A stretch of DNA of 64,000 nucleotides from an uncultured Coriobacteriales bacterium (GTDB taxonomy: Bacteria; Actinomycetota; Coriobacteriia; Coriobacteriales; QAMH01). The position numbers were made by a program, and so were the translations under genes. How positions within the stretch are numbered: position 1 is the stretch's first letter; every line of letters starts with the position of its first letter. Of the stretch, positions 34,730 through 42,668 are shown in pieces. Under the pieces are notes generated by a model. The model searched no databases, was not told the origin of the DNA, and worked only from the letters and a program-made list of their open reading frames with translations. The DNA lies in contig CAKUES010000003.1 in NCBI GenBank assembly GCA_934646835.1, positions 1 through 64,000 on the forward strand, given 5' to 3'.

Positions 34730-35665
34730 ATGACGCTTCAGCAACTTCGCTATCTCATCGCAATCGCGGAGTGCGGCTCCATCAGCGGCGCCGCCCACGA
34801 CCTCTTCGTCTCGCAGTCGAGCCTCTCGGTCGCCCTCAAGGAGATCGAGAACGAGACCGGCGTCACGGTCTTCCAGCGCTCCAACCGCGGCATCACCATC
34901 ACGAGCGAGGGTATCGAGCTGCTCGGCTACGCTCGTCAGGTCGTGGAGCAGGCAGACCTTCTCGAGCAACGCTACCAGCGCGGCGAGGAGGACGTCCCCC
35001 AGAGGCTGTCCGTCTCAACCCAGCACTACACCTTCTGCGTCGAGGCCTTCGTCAACATGGTCGAGGCCCTCAACGCCGACGAGTACAAGTTCACCCTGCG
35101 CGAGACCCGCACGGCGGAGATCATCGACGACGTGAGCGAGTTCCGTAGCGACATCGGCGTGCTCTACCTCGACAAGTTCAACAACCGCGTCCTCTCCAAG
35201 GCGCTCGACAACGCGAACCTCACCTTCACCTCGCTGTTCAAGTGCAAGCCGCATGTCTTCGTCGGCGAGCATCATCCGCTGGCCAATCGCAAGAAGCTTG
35301 TAATCGACGATCTTGCGGAGTACGCGCGCTACTCCTTCGAGCAGGGCACGAACAATTCCTTCTACTACAGTGAGGAGCCGCTGAGCTCGCTGCCGCACAA
35401 GAAGCGCATCGTCATCTCCGACCGCGGTACGCTTTCCAACCTGCTTACCCACCACAACGGCTACACCGTGTCGACCGGTGTCCTCTCGAGCGAGATGCAC
35501 ACGGGCATCGTCTCCATTCCCTTGGAGACCGACGAGGAGATGAACATGGGCTACGTCATGCACGCGGAGCGCAAGCCCAACGCGCTCGTGCTGCGCTACA
35601 TCGACGCCCTCAAGGAGCAGATCGCGACTTACAGCATCGACAACGCCATGGAGACGGCGGAGTAG
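34730..35665 (+). CDS. LysR-family transcriptional regulator
   Basis: A 311-residue LTTR. The N-terminal winged helix (MTLQQLRYLIAIAECGSISGAA, SQSSLSVALKEIENETGVTVFQRSNRG) is followed by a periplasmic-binding-protein-like effector domain. The HTH is CysL/CbbR-like. GGGGAGGGC lies upstream of the ATG at 34730. It is probably co-transcribed with the antitoxin gene 13 bp upstream. The nearby ALDH/ADH genes face the other way across a short palindrome, so regulation of them is possible but not indicated. Confidence 0.9.
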   Translation: MTLQQLRYLIAIAECGSISGAAHDLFVSQSSLSVALKEIENETGVTVFQRSNRGITITSEGIELLGYARQVVEQADLLEQRYQRGEEDVPQRLSVSTQHYTFCVEAFVNMVEALNADEYKFTLRETRTAEIIDDVSEFRSDIGVLYLDKFNNRVLSKALDNANLTFTSLFKCKPHVFVGEHHPLANRKKLVIDDLAEYARYSFEQGTNNSFYYSEEPLSSLPHKKRIVISDRGTLSNLLTHHNGYTVSTGVLSSEMHTGIVSIPLETDEEMNMGYVMHAERKPNALVLRYIDALKEQIATYSIDNAMETAE

Positions 35666-35723
35666 CGTCGTTTTGCGTCCCTTATCGCAAGCGGCTTCCG
35701 CTCAACATGACGTCGGAATCTGC

Positions 35724-35776
35724 GTGACACCGTTTGTACCAGTGACACCAAATGTCACTGGTACAAACGGTGTCAC
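35724..35776. repeat. Short family B palindrome (53 bp, perfect)
   Basis: Perfect 24-bp arms starting GTGACACCGTTTGTACCAG around a CCAAA loop. It lies between the convergent LysR and ALDH genes and may end both transcripts. Confidence 0.9.
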
Positions 35777-35798
35777 GTCCCCGGTTTTCCTCGCTGCC

Positions 35799-37178
35799 CT
35801 ACTTCAAGAACATGCGGATGAGCTTGGCCTTGCCATTGCTGTAGGGCTGGTAGCGCATCGGCAGATCGAGGCGGCCCTTCTTCAGCACGCTCTTGGTGTG
35901 GGAGAAGGTCTCGAAGCTTTTGTGGCCGTGGTAGCTGCCCATGCCGGAGTTGCCGACGCCGCCAAAGCCCATCTTGCTCGTGGCGATGTGGACGATGGTG
36001 TCGTTGATGCAGCCGCCGCCAAAGGGCACATGGCGCATGAAGCGCTCTTGCAGTGCGCGGTCGTTGCTAAAGAGGTAGAGCGCCAGCGGCTTCTCGTGAG
36101 CCTTAATGAAATCCTCGGCCTCTTTGGGACCGCTCACCTTGAGGATGGGGCACAGCGGCCCAAAGATCTCCTCGCCCATGACGGCATCGTCATCGGTCAC
36201 CCCAACCATGATGGTCGGCTCGATTCGCAGCGCCTTATCGTCGCTGCGACCGCCGTAGACAACTTTGTCCTCGTCGATGAGGCCGCGTACGCGCTCGTAG
36301 TGCTTGCGGTTGACGATCTTTCCGTAGTTGGGGTTGACAAGCGCGTCTTTGCCGTACATCTTGGCGACCTCTGCCTTGAACAGCTCGACGAACTCATCGT
36401 GCACGCTTTCGTCGCATAGCACGTAGTCAGGTGCGATGCAGGTTTGGCCCACGTTGAGCCACTTGCCAAAGGCAAGGCGCGTTGCCGCGAGTTCGAGGTC
36501 ACAGTCGCGTGTGATGACGCAGGGGCTCTTGCCGCCCAGCTCCAGGCTGATCGGGGTGAGAAAACGGCTTGCCTTGCTCATCACGAGTTTGCCCACGCTG
36601 GGGCTGCCGGTGAAGAAGATATAGTCCCAGCGCTGCTCGAGGAGGATGGAGTTCTCCTCGCGCCCGCCCAGGATGCAGGTAACGTGAGCCGGGTCGAAGA
36701 CCTCCGCGATGATGCTCGCCATGCAGTCGCTGGTGGCGGGGCTGTAGGCGCTCGGCTTCACAACGCAGCAGTTGCCAGCGGCGACGGCGCCGATGAGCGG
36801 CTCGATGGTGAGCAGGAAGGGATAGTTCCACGGACTCATGACGAGCACTTCGCCGTAGGGTTCTGCCACGGTGCGGTACATGCTCGGGAAGTTGGCAAGG
36901 TCGCTTGCGACGCGCTGGGGCTTGGCCCACTTGCGCACGTGCTTGAGCTGGCAGGAGAGTTCGCTGAGCGTGAGGCCCACCTCGCACATGTAGCTCTCGA
37001 AGGCGGATTTGCCCAGGTCTGCCTGGATTGCCGCGTTGATCTCTGCCTCGCGGCGTTTGATGACGGCTTGCAGCTTGCGCAGCGACTTGATGCGGAAGTC
37101 GACGTCGATGGTGGCGCCGGAGGCGAAGAACGCCTGCTGGGCTTGCATGATCTTGGCGATGTGCTCTTGTGTTGCCAT
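35799..37178 (-). CDS. Class 3-type aldehyde dehydrogenase
   Basis: A 459-residue NAD(P)-dependent enzyme. The cofactor-binding part includes PWNYPFLLTIEPL and FTGSPSVGKLV; the catalytic Glu is in LELGGKSP and the catalytic Cys in NVGQTCIAPDY. The length of about 460 residues and the hydrophobic C-terminus fit the ALDH3 group, which oxidises medium-chain or fatty aldehydes to acids. It lies 66 bp downstream of an iron alcohol dehydrogenase on the same strand; the pair could interconvert alcohols, aldehydes and acids. Confidence 0.92.
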   Translation of the reverse strand: MATQEHIAKIMQAQQAFFASGATIDVDFRIKSLRKLQAVIKRREAEINAAIQADLGKSAFESYMCEVGLTLSELSCQLKHVRKWAKPQRVASDLANFPSMYRTVAEPYGEVLVMSPWNYPFLLTIEPLIGAVAAGNCCVVKPSAYSPATSDCMASIIAEVFDPAHVTCILGGREENSILLEQRWDYIFFTGSPSVGKLVMSKASRFLTPISLELGGKSPCVITRDCDLELAATRLAFGKWLNVGQTCIAPDYVLCDESVHDEFVELFKAEVAKMYGKDALVNPNYGKIVNRKHYERVRGLIDEDKVVYGGRSDDKALRIEPTIMVGVTDDDAVMGEEIFGPLCPILKVSGPKEAEDFIKAHEKPLALYLFSNDRALQERFMRHVPFGGGCINDTIVHIATSKMGFGGVGNSGMGSYHGHKSFETFSHTKSVLKKGRLDLPMRYQPYSNGKAKLIRMFLK

Positions 37179-37244
37179 GTGAATCCTCTTGTGTGTCTAG
37201 CTATGCGTGTTGAGCTTGCGGGTTTTGAATCTGTGCCGCAGGCA

Positions 37245-38444
37245 TTACGCCATGATCTTACGGTAGACCTCCATGAGCTCGCAGGTGTCCATGAGCTTTG
37301 GTACAGGATACAGCGGGTTGGCCTCCGCGTTGGCGTGACGTGCCATCATCGGGATGTCCTCCTCGCGGATTCCTTCGAGAACCGAGGGGATGTCCATGGA
37401 GGCGTTGAGGTCTTTGAACCACTGGATGAAGTATGCGCTGGCCTCGGCGTCGCTTGCGTTCTCCGCAGCTACGCCGGACTTTCGTGCCAATTCTCCCAGA
37501 CGCTTGTGGCAGCTCTCGCCGTACATTTCGAGGATATGGGGGCAGATGACCGCGTTGGCCAGCCCATGCGGTGTCCCGTACTGGCCGCCCAGACTGTGGG
37601 CGACGGCATGCACGTAGCCGACGTAGCTTTTGGAGAACGCGAGGCCTGCGCGGTTGGCGGCGTGCAGCATGGCGGTGCGCGCCTCTTGGTTGCGCGGCTC
37701 GTCGTAGGCGAGCTTGAGGTAGCGGCGGATGAGGTCGACCGCTTCGATGGCGCATGCGCGCGTTTCCTTGGTCGTGGAGCGGCCGATGTAGGCCTCCACG
37801 GCGTGGACGAGCGCGTCGATGCCGGTCGTTGCGGTAATCGTCTTGGGCAAGCCGACGGTGGTGCGCCAGTCGAGGACCGCGTAGCTCGGGATGAGCGGGA
37901 AATCGTTGATCGGGTACTTGTAGTGCGTCTCGTCATCGGTGATGACGGCGGCAAGCGTTGTCTCGCTGCCGGTGCCGGCGGTGGTGGGCACGGCCATGAG
38001 CAACGGCGTCTTGCGCAGCACCTTAAGGATGCCGCGCATCTTGTGCACGGGCTTGCGCGGGCGGGCGATGCGCGCGCCGCAGGCCTTGGCGCAGTCCATG
38101 GAGCTTCCGCCGCCAAAGGCGATGATGCAGTCGCAGCCATGGTCGAGGTAGAGCAGGCGTGCGGCTTCGACGTTGGAGACGGTGGGGTTGGGCACGGTCT
38201 CGTCGTAGACGATGAAGTCGATGTCGCGGCGCGCGAGCGCTGCCTTGAGCCCGTCGACGAGGCCGAGTCCGTGAATGGACTTGTCGGTGACGATGAGGGC
38301 ATTTTTCTTGTTGTGGTAGACCAGCGTCGCCGCTGCCATGTCGACTGACTTGAGGACCTGCGGGTCGCGGTAGGGGAGCAGGGGCAGCGCGAGCTTGAAC
38401 ACCGTCTGCACGGCGCGGCATCCTGCGGATTTGAGCGGGTTCAT
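37245..38444 (-). CDS. Iron-containing alcohol dehydrogenase
   Basis: A 399-residue group III alcohol dehydrogenase. NAD-binding GGGSSMDCAKACG and the metal-binding region with Asp and His residues (GIDALVHAVEAYIG, YVHAVAHSLGGQYGTPHGLANA) are present. The N-terminal 40 residues are basic and hydrophobic. The substrate is unknown; partner ALDH lies downstream. A perfect 7-3-7 dyad lies about 30 bp upstream of the ATG (38472-38488), so the operon is probably under a dedicated regulator. Confidence 0.9.
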   Translation of the reverse strand: MNPLKSAGCRAVQTVFKLALPLLPYRDPQVLKSVDMAAATLVYHNKKNALIVTDKSIHGLGLVDGLKAALARRDIDFIVYDETVPNPTVSNVEAARLLYLDHGCDCIIAFGGGSSMDCAKACGARIARPRKPVHKMRGILKVLRKTPLLMAVPTTAGTGSETTLAAVITDDETHYKYPINDFPLIPSYAVLDWRTTVGLPKTITATTGIDALVHAVEAYIGRSTTKETRACAIEAVDLIRRYLKLAYDEPRNQEARTAMLHAANRAGLAFSKSYVGYVHAVAHSLGGQYGTPHGLANAVICPHILEMYGESCHKRLGELARKSGVAAENASDAEASAYFIQWFKDLNASMDIPSVLEGIREEDIPMMARHANAEANPLYPVPKLMDTCELMEVYRKIMA

Positions 38445-38471
38445 GGTGGTAGATCGCCTTCGTTCCTAGTT

Positions 38472-38488
38472 ACTTAGAGTATCTAAGT
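38472..38488. promoter_or_regulatory. Operator-like perfect dyad before the Fe-ADH gene
   Basis: ACTTAGAGTATCTAAGT is a perfect inverted repeat with 7-bp arms and a 3-bp spacer, and is unusually A/T-rich for this DNA. On the minus strand TATACT overlaps it and may be the -10 box of the ADH-ALDH operon. This kind of dyad is typical of MerR or TetR regulators. Confidence 0.55.
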
Positions 38489-38627
38489 ATATGAAATCTG
38501 CGGCCAGCATGCTCCCTGCTGTGTTTTTGTGCGCAAAGTGGCGAGCCGGAACCGTGCCTTTGCCCGTATCGCCTTTTTTCTTTATGGAGTAGAATGTCGA
38601 GGCTTTGGTTTTTCGAGGGGGAGAGCT

Positions 38628-39587
38628 ATGGGAGACACTGCGACCAACAACGCCAACCGCGTCGTCAGGGGATGCATCTGCGCCATTATCGGCGCCGTGT
38701 GCTGGGGTTTTTCTGCTACCTGCGCGAGTTACCTCATGCATACCTTCGGCATGAGCGTCACCTGGCTCGTGAGCATGCGCCTTATCATCACAGGCACGAT
38801 GTTTCTCATCTTCTCGCTCATCACGGCGCGCGATAAGGTGCTCTTGCTGGTGCGTGACAGGCGATTGCTGGTCAATACGATCGTTTTCGCCATCTTTGGC
38901 ATGATGTGCATCCAGGTCAGCTACATGCAGGCGGTCAAGTACGCTGGCGCGGGTGTCGCGCTGCTCTTGCAGGAGACTGGCGTCGTCATGGTCATGCTCT
39001 ACACCTGCGTAATGCAGCGCCGCCTGCCCTACCGCAGCGAGGTCGCCGCGATCGTCTTGGCGATGGCGGGCGTCTTCTGCATCGCCACGCAGGGCAACCT
39101 CAGCTCCCTTGGCATTCCGTTTCTGGGCCTGACCTGGGGCTTGATCTCCGGCGTCTGCATCGCGGCCTACAACATCATTCCGGTTAAAGTCCTCGACAAG
39201 TGCGGCTCCCTGCCGCTCAACGGCATCGGCATGCCCATCGCCGCCGTGCTCTTCTTGCCCATCGGCCAGCCGTGGAACGTTCCCTCCATGCCCTGGCAGG
39301 GTTGGGCAGGTCTTGCCGCCGTCTGCATCATCGGCACCTTCATCGCCTATCTCGCCTACCTACAGGGCGTCAAGGATGCGGGCCCCGTCAAGGCGGGTCT
39401 CGTCGGCATGCTCGAGCCGGTCAGCGGCATGGCCTTCTCCTTCATCTGGCTGCATGAGGCCATCACCCTGTATGACGCCATCGGCTGCGTGTTGATCTTT
39501 GGGATGCTCGCCTTGGTCTCCAAGCCTACGGGCGATGAGGGAGAAGCTGCCGAGCAAGAGACCGACGAGGCCGAGCAGAAGGGCTAG
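38628..39587 (+). CDS. EamA/DMT-family transporter
   Basis: A 319-residue membrane protein with about ten helices in two EamA repeats (first around GCICAIIGAVCWGFSATCASYLM, second from FLGLTWGLISGVCIAAYNII). It is likely an exporter or uptake carrier of metabolites, nucleosides or amino acids; the substrate cannot be read. A short acidic C-terminus ends EAEQKG. GGGGGAGAGC precedes the ATG at 38628. It is divergent from the Fe-ADH gene. A GCCATCGG-AAAAA-CCGATGGC hairpin at 39615-39635 follows but lacks a T-run. Confidence 0.88.
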   Translation: MGDTATNNANRVVRGCICAIIGAVCWGFSATCASYLMHTFGMSVTWLVSMRLIITGTMFLIFSLITARDKVLLLVRDRRLLVNTIVFAIFGMMCIQVSYMQAVKYAGAGVALLLQETGVVMVMLYTCVMQRRLPYRSEVAAIVLAMAGVFCIATQGNLSSLGIPFLGLTWGLISGVCIAAYNIIPVKVLDKCGSLPLNGIGMPIAAVLFLPIGQPWNVPSMPWQGWAGLAAVCIIGTFIAYLAYLQGVKDAGPVKAGLVGMLEPVSGMAFSFIWLHEAITLYDAIGCVLIFGMLALVSKPTGDEGEAAEQETDEAEQKG

Positions 39588-39667
39588 CTGACAGAGTGAG
39601 GGCACGTGTAAGCTTGCCATCGGAAAAACCGATGGCGACGAGCCAGAAATGCTAATTGCCGCAGCTA

Positions 39668-39696
39668 TTGAATGGCTCTCTGTGTCGGGGTAGTAT
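39668..39696 (+). promoter_or_regulatory. Sigma-70-type promoter of metQ
   Basis: TTGAAT (39668-39673), a 17-bp spacer and TAGTAT (39691-39696). A leader of about 80 nt follows with a small TCGTCAAACGACGA hairpin. I see no SAM riboswitch consensus. Confidence 0.7.
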
Positions 39697-39782
39697 GCAT
39701 TCTCGTCAAACGACGAACGCAAAGTTCGAGGTCATTCGAGTCAAAGGGACGGATGACTGAAGCTCTACAGGGAGGAAACACT

Positions 39783-40646
39783 ATGAAATTCTTCAATACC
39801 AAGACATTCAAGGCGGTTGCCGCAATCGCAGGCACCGCAGCCCTGGTCGGCGCTCTGGCACTGACCGGTTGCGGCGGCAACTCCGGCACCTCCGGCGACA
39901 ACGCTGCAGATGCAGCCGACAAGACCATCACCGTCGGCGCAAGCCCCACGCCCCATGCAGAGATCCTCAACGCAGTTAAGGACGATCTGGCCAAGGAAGG
40001 CTACACCCTCGAGGTGACCGAGTTCTCCGACTACGTCCAGCCCAACACCGCTGTTGAGAACGGCGACCTGGATGCCAACTACTTCCAGCACATCAACTAC
40101 CTGGACACCTTCAACGAGGAGCAGGGTACTCACCTGAAGTCCGTCGGCTACGTCCACTACGAGCCCTTCGGCCTGTACGCTGGCAAGTCCAAGAGCCTTG
40201 CTGACATCAAGGACGGTGCCACCATCGCTGTTCCCAACGACACCACCAACGAGGCGCGCGCCCTGCTCCTGCTGCAGCAGGAGGGCCTGATCACCCTCAA
40301 GGAGGGCGTTGGCGTCAAGGCTACCCCCAAGGACATCGTCGACAACCCCCACAACATCAAGTTCAAGGAGCTTGAGGCTGCCCAGGTTTCCCGCTCCCTC
40401 GAGGATGTCGACTACGCAGTCATCAACGGCAACTTCGCTTTGCAAGCTGACCTGAAGATCTCCGACGCACTGGCTACCGAGTCCTCCGAGGGTGAGGCTG
40501 CACAGCAGTACGGCAACGTCCTGGTCGTCAAGGAGGGCAATGAGAACGAGGAGAAGATCCAGGCTCTCTACAAGGCCCTGACCTCCGAGACCGCCAAGAC
40601 CTTCATGAACGATACCTTCAACGGCGCAGTCGTCCCCCTGTTCTAA
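39783..40646 (+). CDS. metQ: MetQ/NlpA methionine-binding lipoprotein
   Basis: A 287-residue substrate-binding lipoprotein for a methionine ABC importer. The lipobox is LALTGC with the acylated Cys at residue 30. The NlpA signature follows: TITVGASPTPHAEILN, NGDLDANYFQHINYL, AVINGNFAL. It sits on the outer membrane face and delivers L- or D-methionine or a related amino acid to MetI. GGAGGAAAC precedes the ATG. The first transporter gene metN begins about 275 bp later, beyond a terminator, so metQ can be expressed in excess. Confidence 0.93.
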   Translation: MKFFNTKTFKAVAAIAGTAALVGALALTGCGGNSGTSGDNAADAADKTITVGASPTPHAEILNAVKDDLAKEGYTLEVTEFSDYVQPNTAVENGDLDANYFQHINYLDTFNEEQGTHLKSVGYVHYEPFGLYAGKSKSLADIKDGATIAVPNDTTNEARALLLLQQEGLITLKEGVGVKATPKDIVDNPHNIKFKELEAAQVSRSLEDVDYAVINGNFALQADLKISDALATESSEGEAAQQYGNVLVVKEGNENEEKIQALYKALTSETAKTFMNDTFNGAVVPLF

Positions 40647-40671
40647 TCAGCTAGGACACAAGGTCGATGAC

Positions 40672-40702
40672 AGAGCCCGTCGCAAGCAAGCGGCGGGCTC
40701 TT
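40672..40702 (+). terminator. Terminator between metQ and metN
   Basis: AGAGCCCGTCG pairs with CGGCGGGCTCT, followed by TCTATTTCTCTT. It would make metNI expression lower than metQ. Confidence 0.8.
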
Positions 40703-40922
40703 CTATTTCTCTTGGATCGTCTTGTCAGCTATCGCTTTTGTCTATCGCCTGCAATCGGAAAATGTTGTAGACCGTACTGCGAACAAGAAAACAAAGTGGC
40801 TCTGAACGGGGAGAATCGGTGTTATCGTATCGTCCTATGGGTTTTGATGGCCATAGTTGCTCTATATAGCCAGAGCATGCCGCAGGACCCGAGCAACACT
40901 GAAGCAAATGCAAGGAAAGCAT

Positions 40923-41696
40923 ATGATCGAACTCAAAAACATTACCAAGGTGTACGACACCAACGAGGGCGAGTTCAAGGCCCTCGACAACGTGTCCCTC
41001 ACCGTTAACGACGGTGATGTCTTCGGCATCATCGGCGAGTCTGGTGCTGGCAAGTCCACGCTCGTGCGCCACATCAACCTGCTCGAGCGCCCCACTTCCG
41101 GCCAGGTCCTCATCGACGGCGTCGACGTCACCGGCTACAAGGGCAAGCAGTTGCGCGAGCTGCGCGCCGGCATCGGCATGATCTTCCAGGGATTCTCCCT
41201 CTACCAGCAGCGCACCGTGCTTCAAAACGTTATGTTCCCGCTGGAGCTGCAGCACGTCTCCAAGGCAGAGGCAAAGAAGCGCGCAGAAGAGCTGCTCGAG
41301 ATCGTCGGTCTGGCCGACAAGACCACCCGCTATCCCAGCGAGCTGTCCGGTGGCCAGCAGCAGCGCGTCGCCATCGCCCGCGCCCTTGCCAACAGGCCCA
41401 AGATCATGCTCTGCGACGAGGCTACGAGCGCGCTCGACAGCCGCACCACGGTCCAGATCCTCAACCTGCTCGACGACATCAACAAGCGCCTGGGTGTCAC
41501 CATCGTCCTCATCACGCACTCGATGTCCGTCGCCCGCCAGGCTTGCAAGCACATCGCCGTCCTCGACCACGGTCACGTGGTGGAGCAGGGCGAGACCGGG
41601 GCCGTGTTCTCCAACCCGCAGTCCGAGGCAGCTCAGGCCATTCTCGCTCACCACGAGGGTCGCGAGACCGACGCAGAGAAAGGCCAGGTGATTTAA
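40923..41696 (+). CDS. metN: Methionine ABC transporter ATPase MetN, short form
   Basis: A 257-residue ATPase with MetN-like N-terminus (IELKNITKVY). Walker A GESGAGKST, signature LSGGQQQR, Walker B IMLCDEATSALDS, and H-loop ITHS. Typical MetN proteins (about 340) have a C-terminal ACT-like NIL domain that binds methionine and inhibits transport; this one ends after the ATPase, so that feedback is missing. The ATG at 40923 is preceded by a weak AAGGAA. Its stop TAA is immediately followed by the metI GTG. The 276-bp gap from metQ contains the terminator. Confidence 0.92.
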   Translation: MIELKNITKVYDTNEGEFKALDNVSLTVNDGDVFGIIGESGAGKSTLVRHINLLERPTSGQVLIDGVDVTGYKGKQLRELRAGIGMIFQGFSLYQQRTVLQNVMFPLELQHVSKAEAKKRAEELLEIVGLADKTTRYPSELSGGQQQRVAIARALANRPKIMLCDEATSALDSRTTVQILNLLDDINKRLGVTIVLITHSMSVARQACKHIAVLDHGHVVEQGETGAVFSNPQSEAAQAILAHHEGRETDAEKGQVI

Positions 41697-42431
41697 GTGG
41701 ATTTCCTCGCTAACTACTTCGCCGAATACGGCGACCTGTTCTTGCAGGGTACGATCGACTCCACGATCATGACCTGCGTGTCCTGCATCCTGGCCTACGT
41801 GATCGGCCTGCCCGTGGGCATCTGGTTCAACGCGACCACGCCCAACGGCATCCGCCCCAACGCAGCCGTCAACTTCATCCTCGGCTGGGTCATCAACATC
41901 CTGCGCGCGCTGCCGTTCATCATCTTGATGGTGGCCATCCAGCCCTTTACGCGTATGATCGTCGGCACTTCCCTGGGCGTTGCCGCGGCTTGCGTGCCTT
42001 TGACGATCACAGCGGCCCCCTTCGTCGCACGTATCGTCGAGCAGTCCCTGGCTGAGGTCGACGCCGGTATCGTCGAGGCCACCCGCTCCTTCGGTGCGAC
42101 TGACTGGCAGATCATCAAGGTGCTCATCCGCGAGTCTTTGCCGTCTCTCATCCGCGGTGGCGCGATCACCTTCGTCACGCTGTTTGGCTTCGTGGCCATG
42201 GCAGGTGCCATCGGTGCCGGCGGCCTGGGCGATATCGCCATCCGCTATGGCTACCAGCGCTTCATGCCGGACGTCATGATCGGCGCCATCATCCTCTGCG
42301 TCATCTTCATCGTCGTCTTCCAGGTCATCGGCGACACGGCTTCCGCCAAGCTCGACCACCGCAAGACCATCAACGGCAAGGGCAAGAAGCGCAAGGGCAA
42401 GTCCTCGTCTTCTCTGCCTGTCGTGCAGTAG
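41697..42431 (+). CDS. metI: Methionine ABC transporter permease MetI
   Basis: A 244-residue permease with about five membrane segments. The EAA loop EATRSFGATDWQIIKVLI contacts the ATPase. The GTG start at 41697 directly follows the metN stop, so translation is coupled. The C-terminus is unusually basic (GKGKKRKGKSSSS), a tail absent from E. coli MetI. A strong terminator follows. Confidence 0.93.
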   Translation: MDFLANYFAEYGDLFLQGTIDSTIMTCVSCILAYVIGLPVGIWFNATTPNGIRPNAAVNFILGWVINILRALPFIILMVAIQPFTRMIVGTSLGVAAACVPLTITAAPFVARIVEQSLAEVDAGIVEATRSFGATDWQIIKVLIRESLPSLIRGGAITFVTLFGFVAMAGAIGAGGLGDIAIRYGYQRFMPDVMIGAIILCVIFIVVFQVIGDTASAKLDHRKTINGKGKKRKGKSSSSLPVVQ

Positions 42432-42458
42432 TGCCACTCATCGATAGCTGCAAAGCAA

Positions 42459-42497
42459 AGCGCCCTGCTCGGTATCATGCCGAGCGGGGCGCTTTTT
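42459..42497 (+). terminator. Intrinsic terminator after metI
   Basis: AGCGCCCTGCTCGG pairs with CCGAGCGGGGCGCT, followed by TTTTTT. Confidence 0.92.
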
Positions 42498-42552
42498 TCG
42501 TTGCGGTGGTTGGCCAACATTGACAATGATCGGTGTCCCATTTGGGACGCCG

Positions 42553-42657
42553 ATGACACACTTTGTGCCAGTGACATTGTGTGTCATGCCATAGAGCCGC
42601 AGGATATCCCCGAGCCTTCTGCATGACACACAATGTCACTGGCACAAAGTGTGTCAT
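42553..42657. repeat. Family B element (105 bp)
   Basis: ATGACACACTTTGTGCCAG at the left end and CTGGCACAAAGTGTGTCAT at the right, with a 35-bp centre. It lies between the convergent metI and U32 genes. Confidence 0.9.
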
Positions 42658-42668
42658 CCCCAAGCCTC

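Noticed and set aside
36444..38348. 634-codon plus-strand open frame across the ALDH and ADH genes
   Set aside because: It spans two well-formed genes on the other strand and the gap between them, which a real gene would not do here.
39588..39782. SAM riboswitch in the metQ leader
   Set aside because: The region has a promoter and small hairpins but none of the SAM-I core sequences; regulation by another route is left open.
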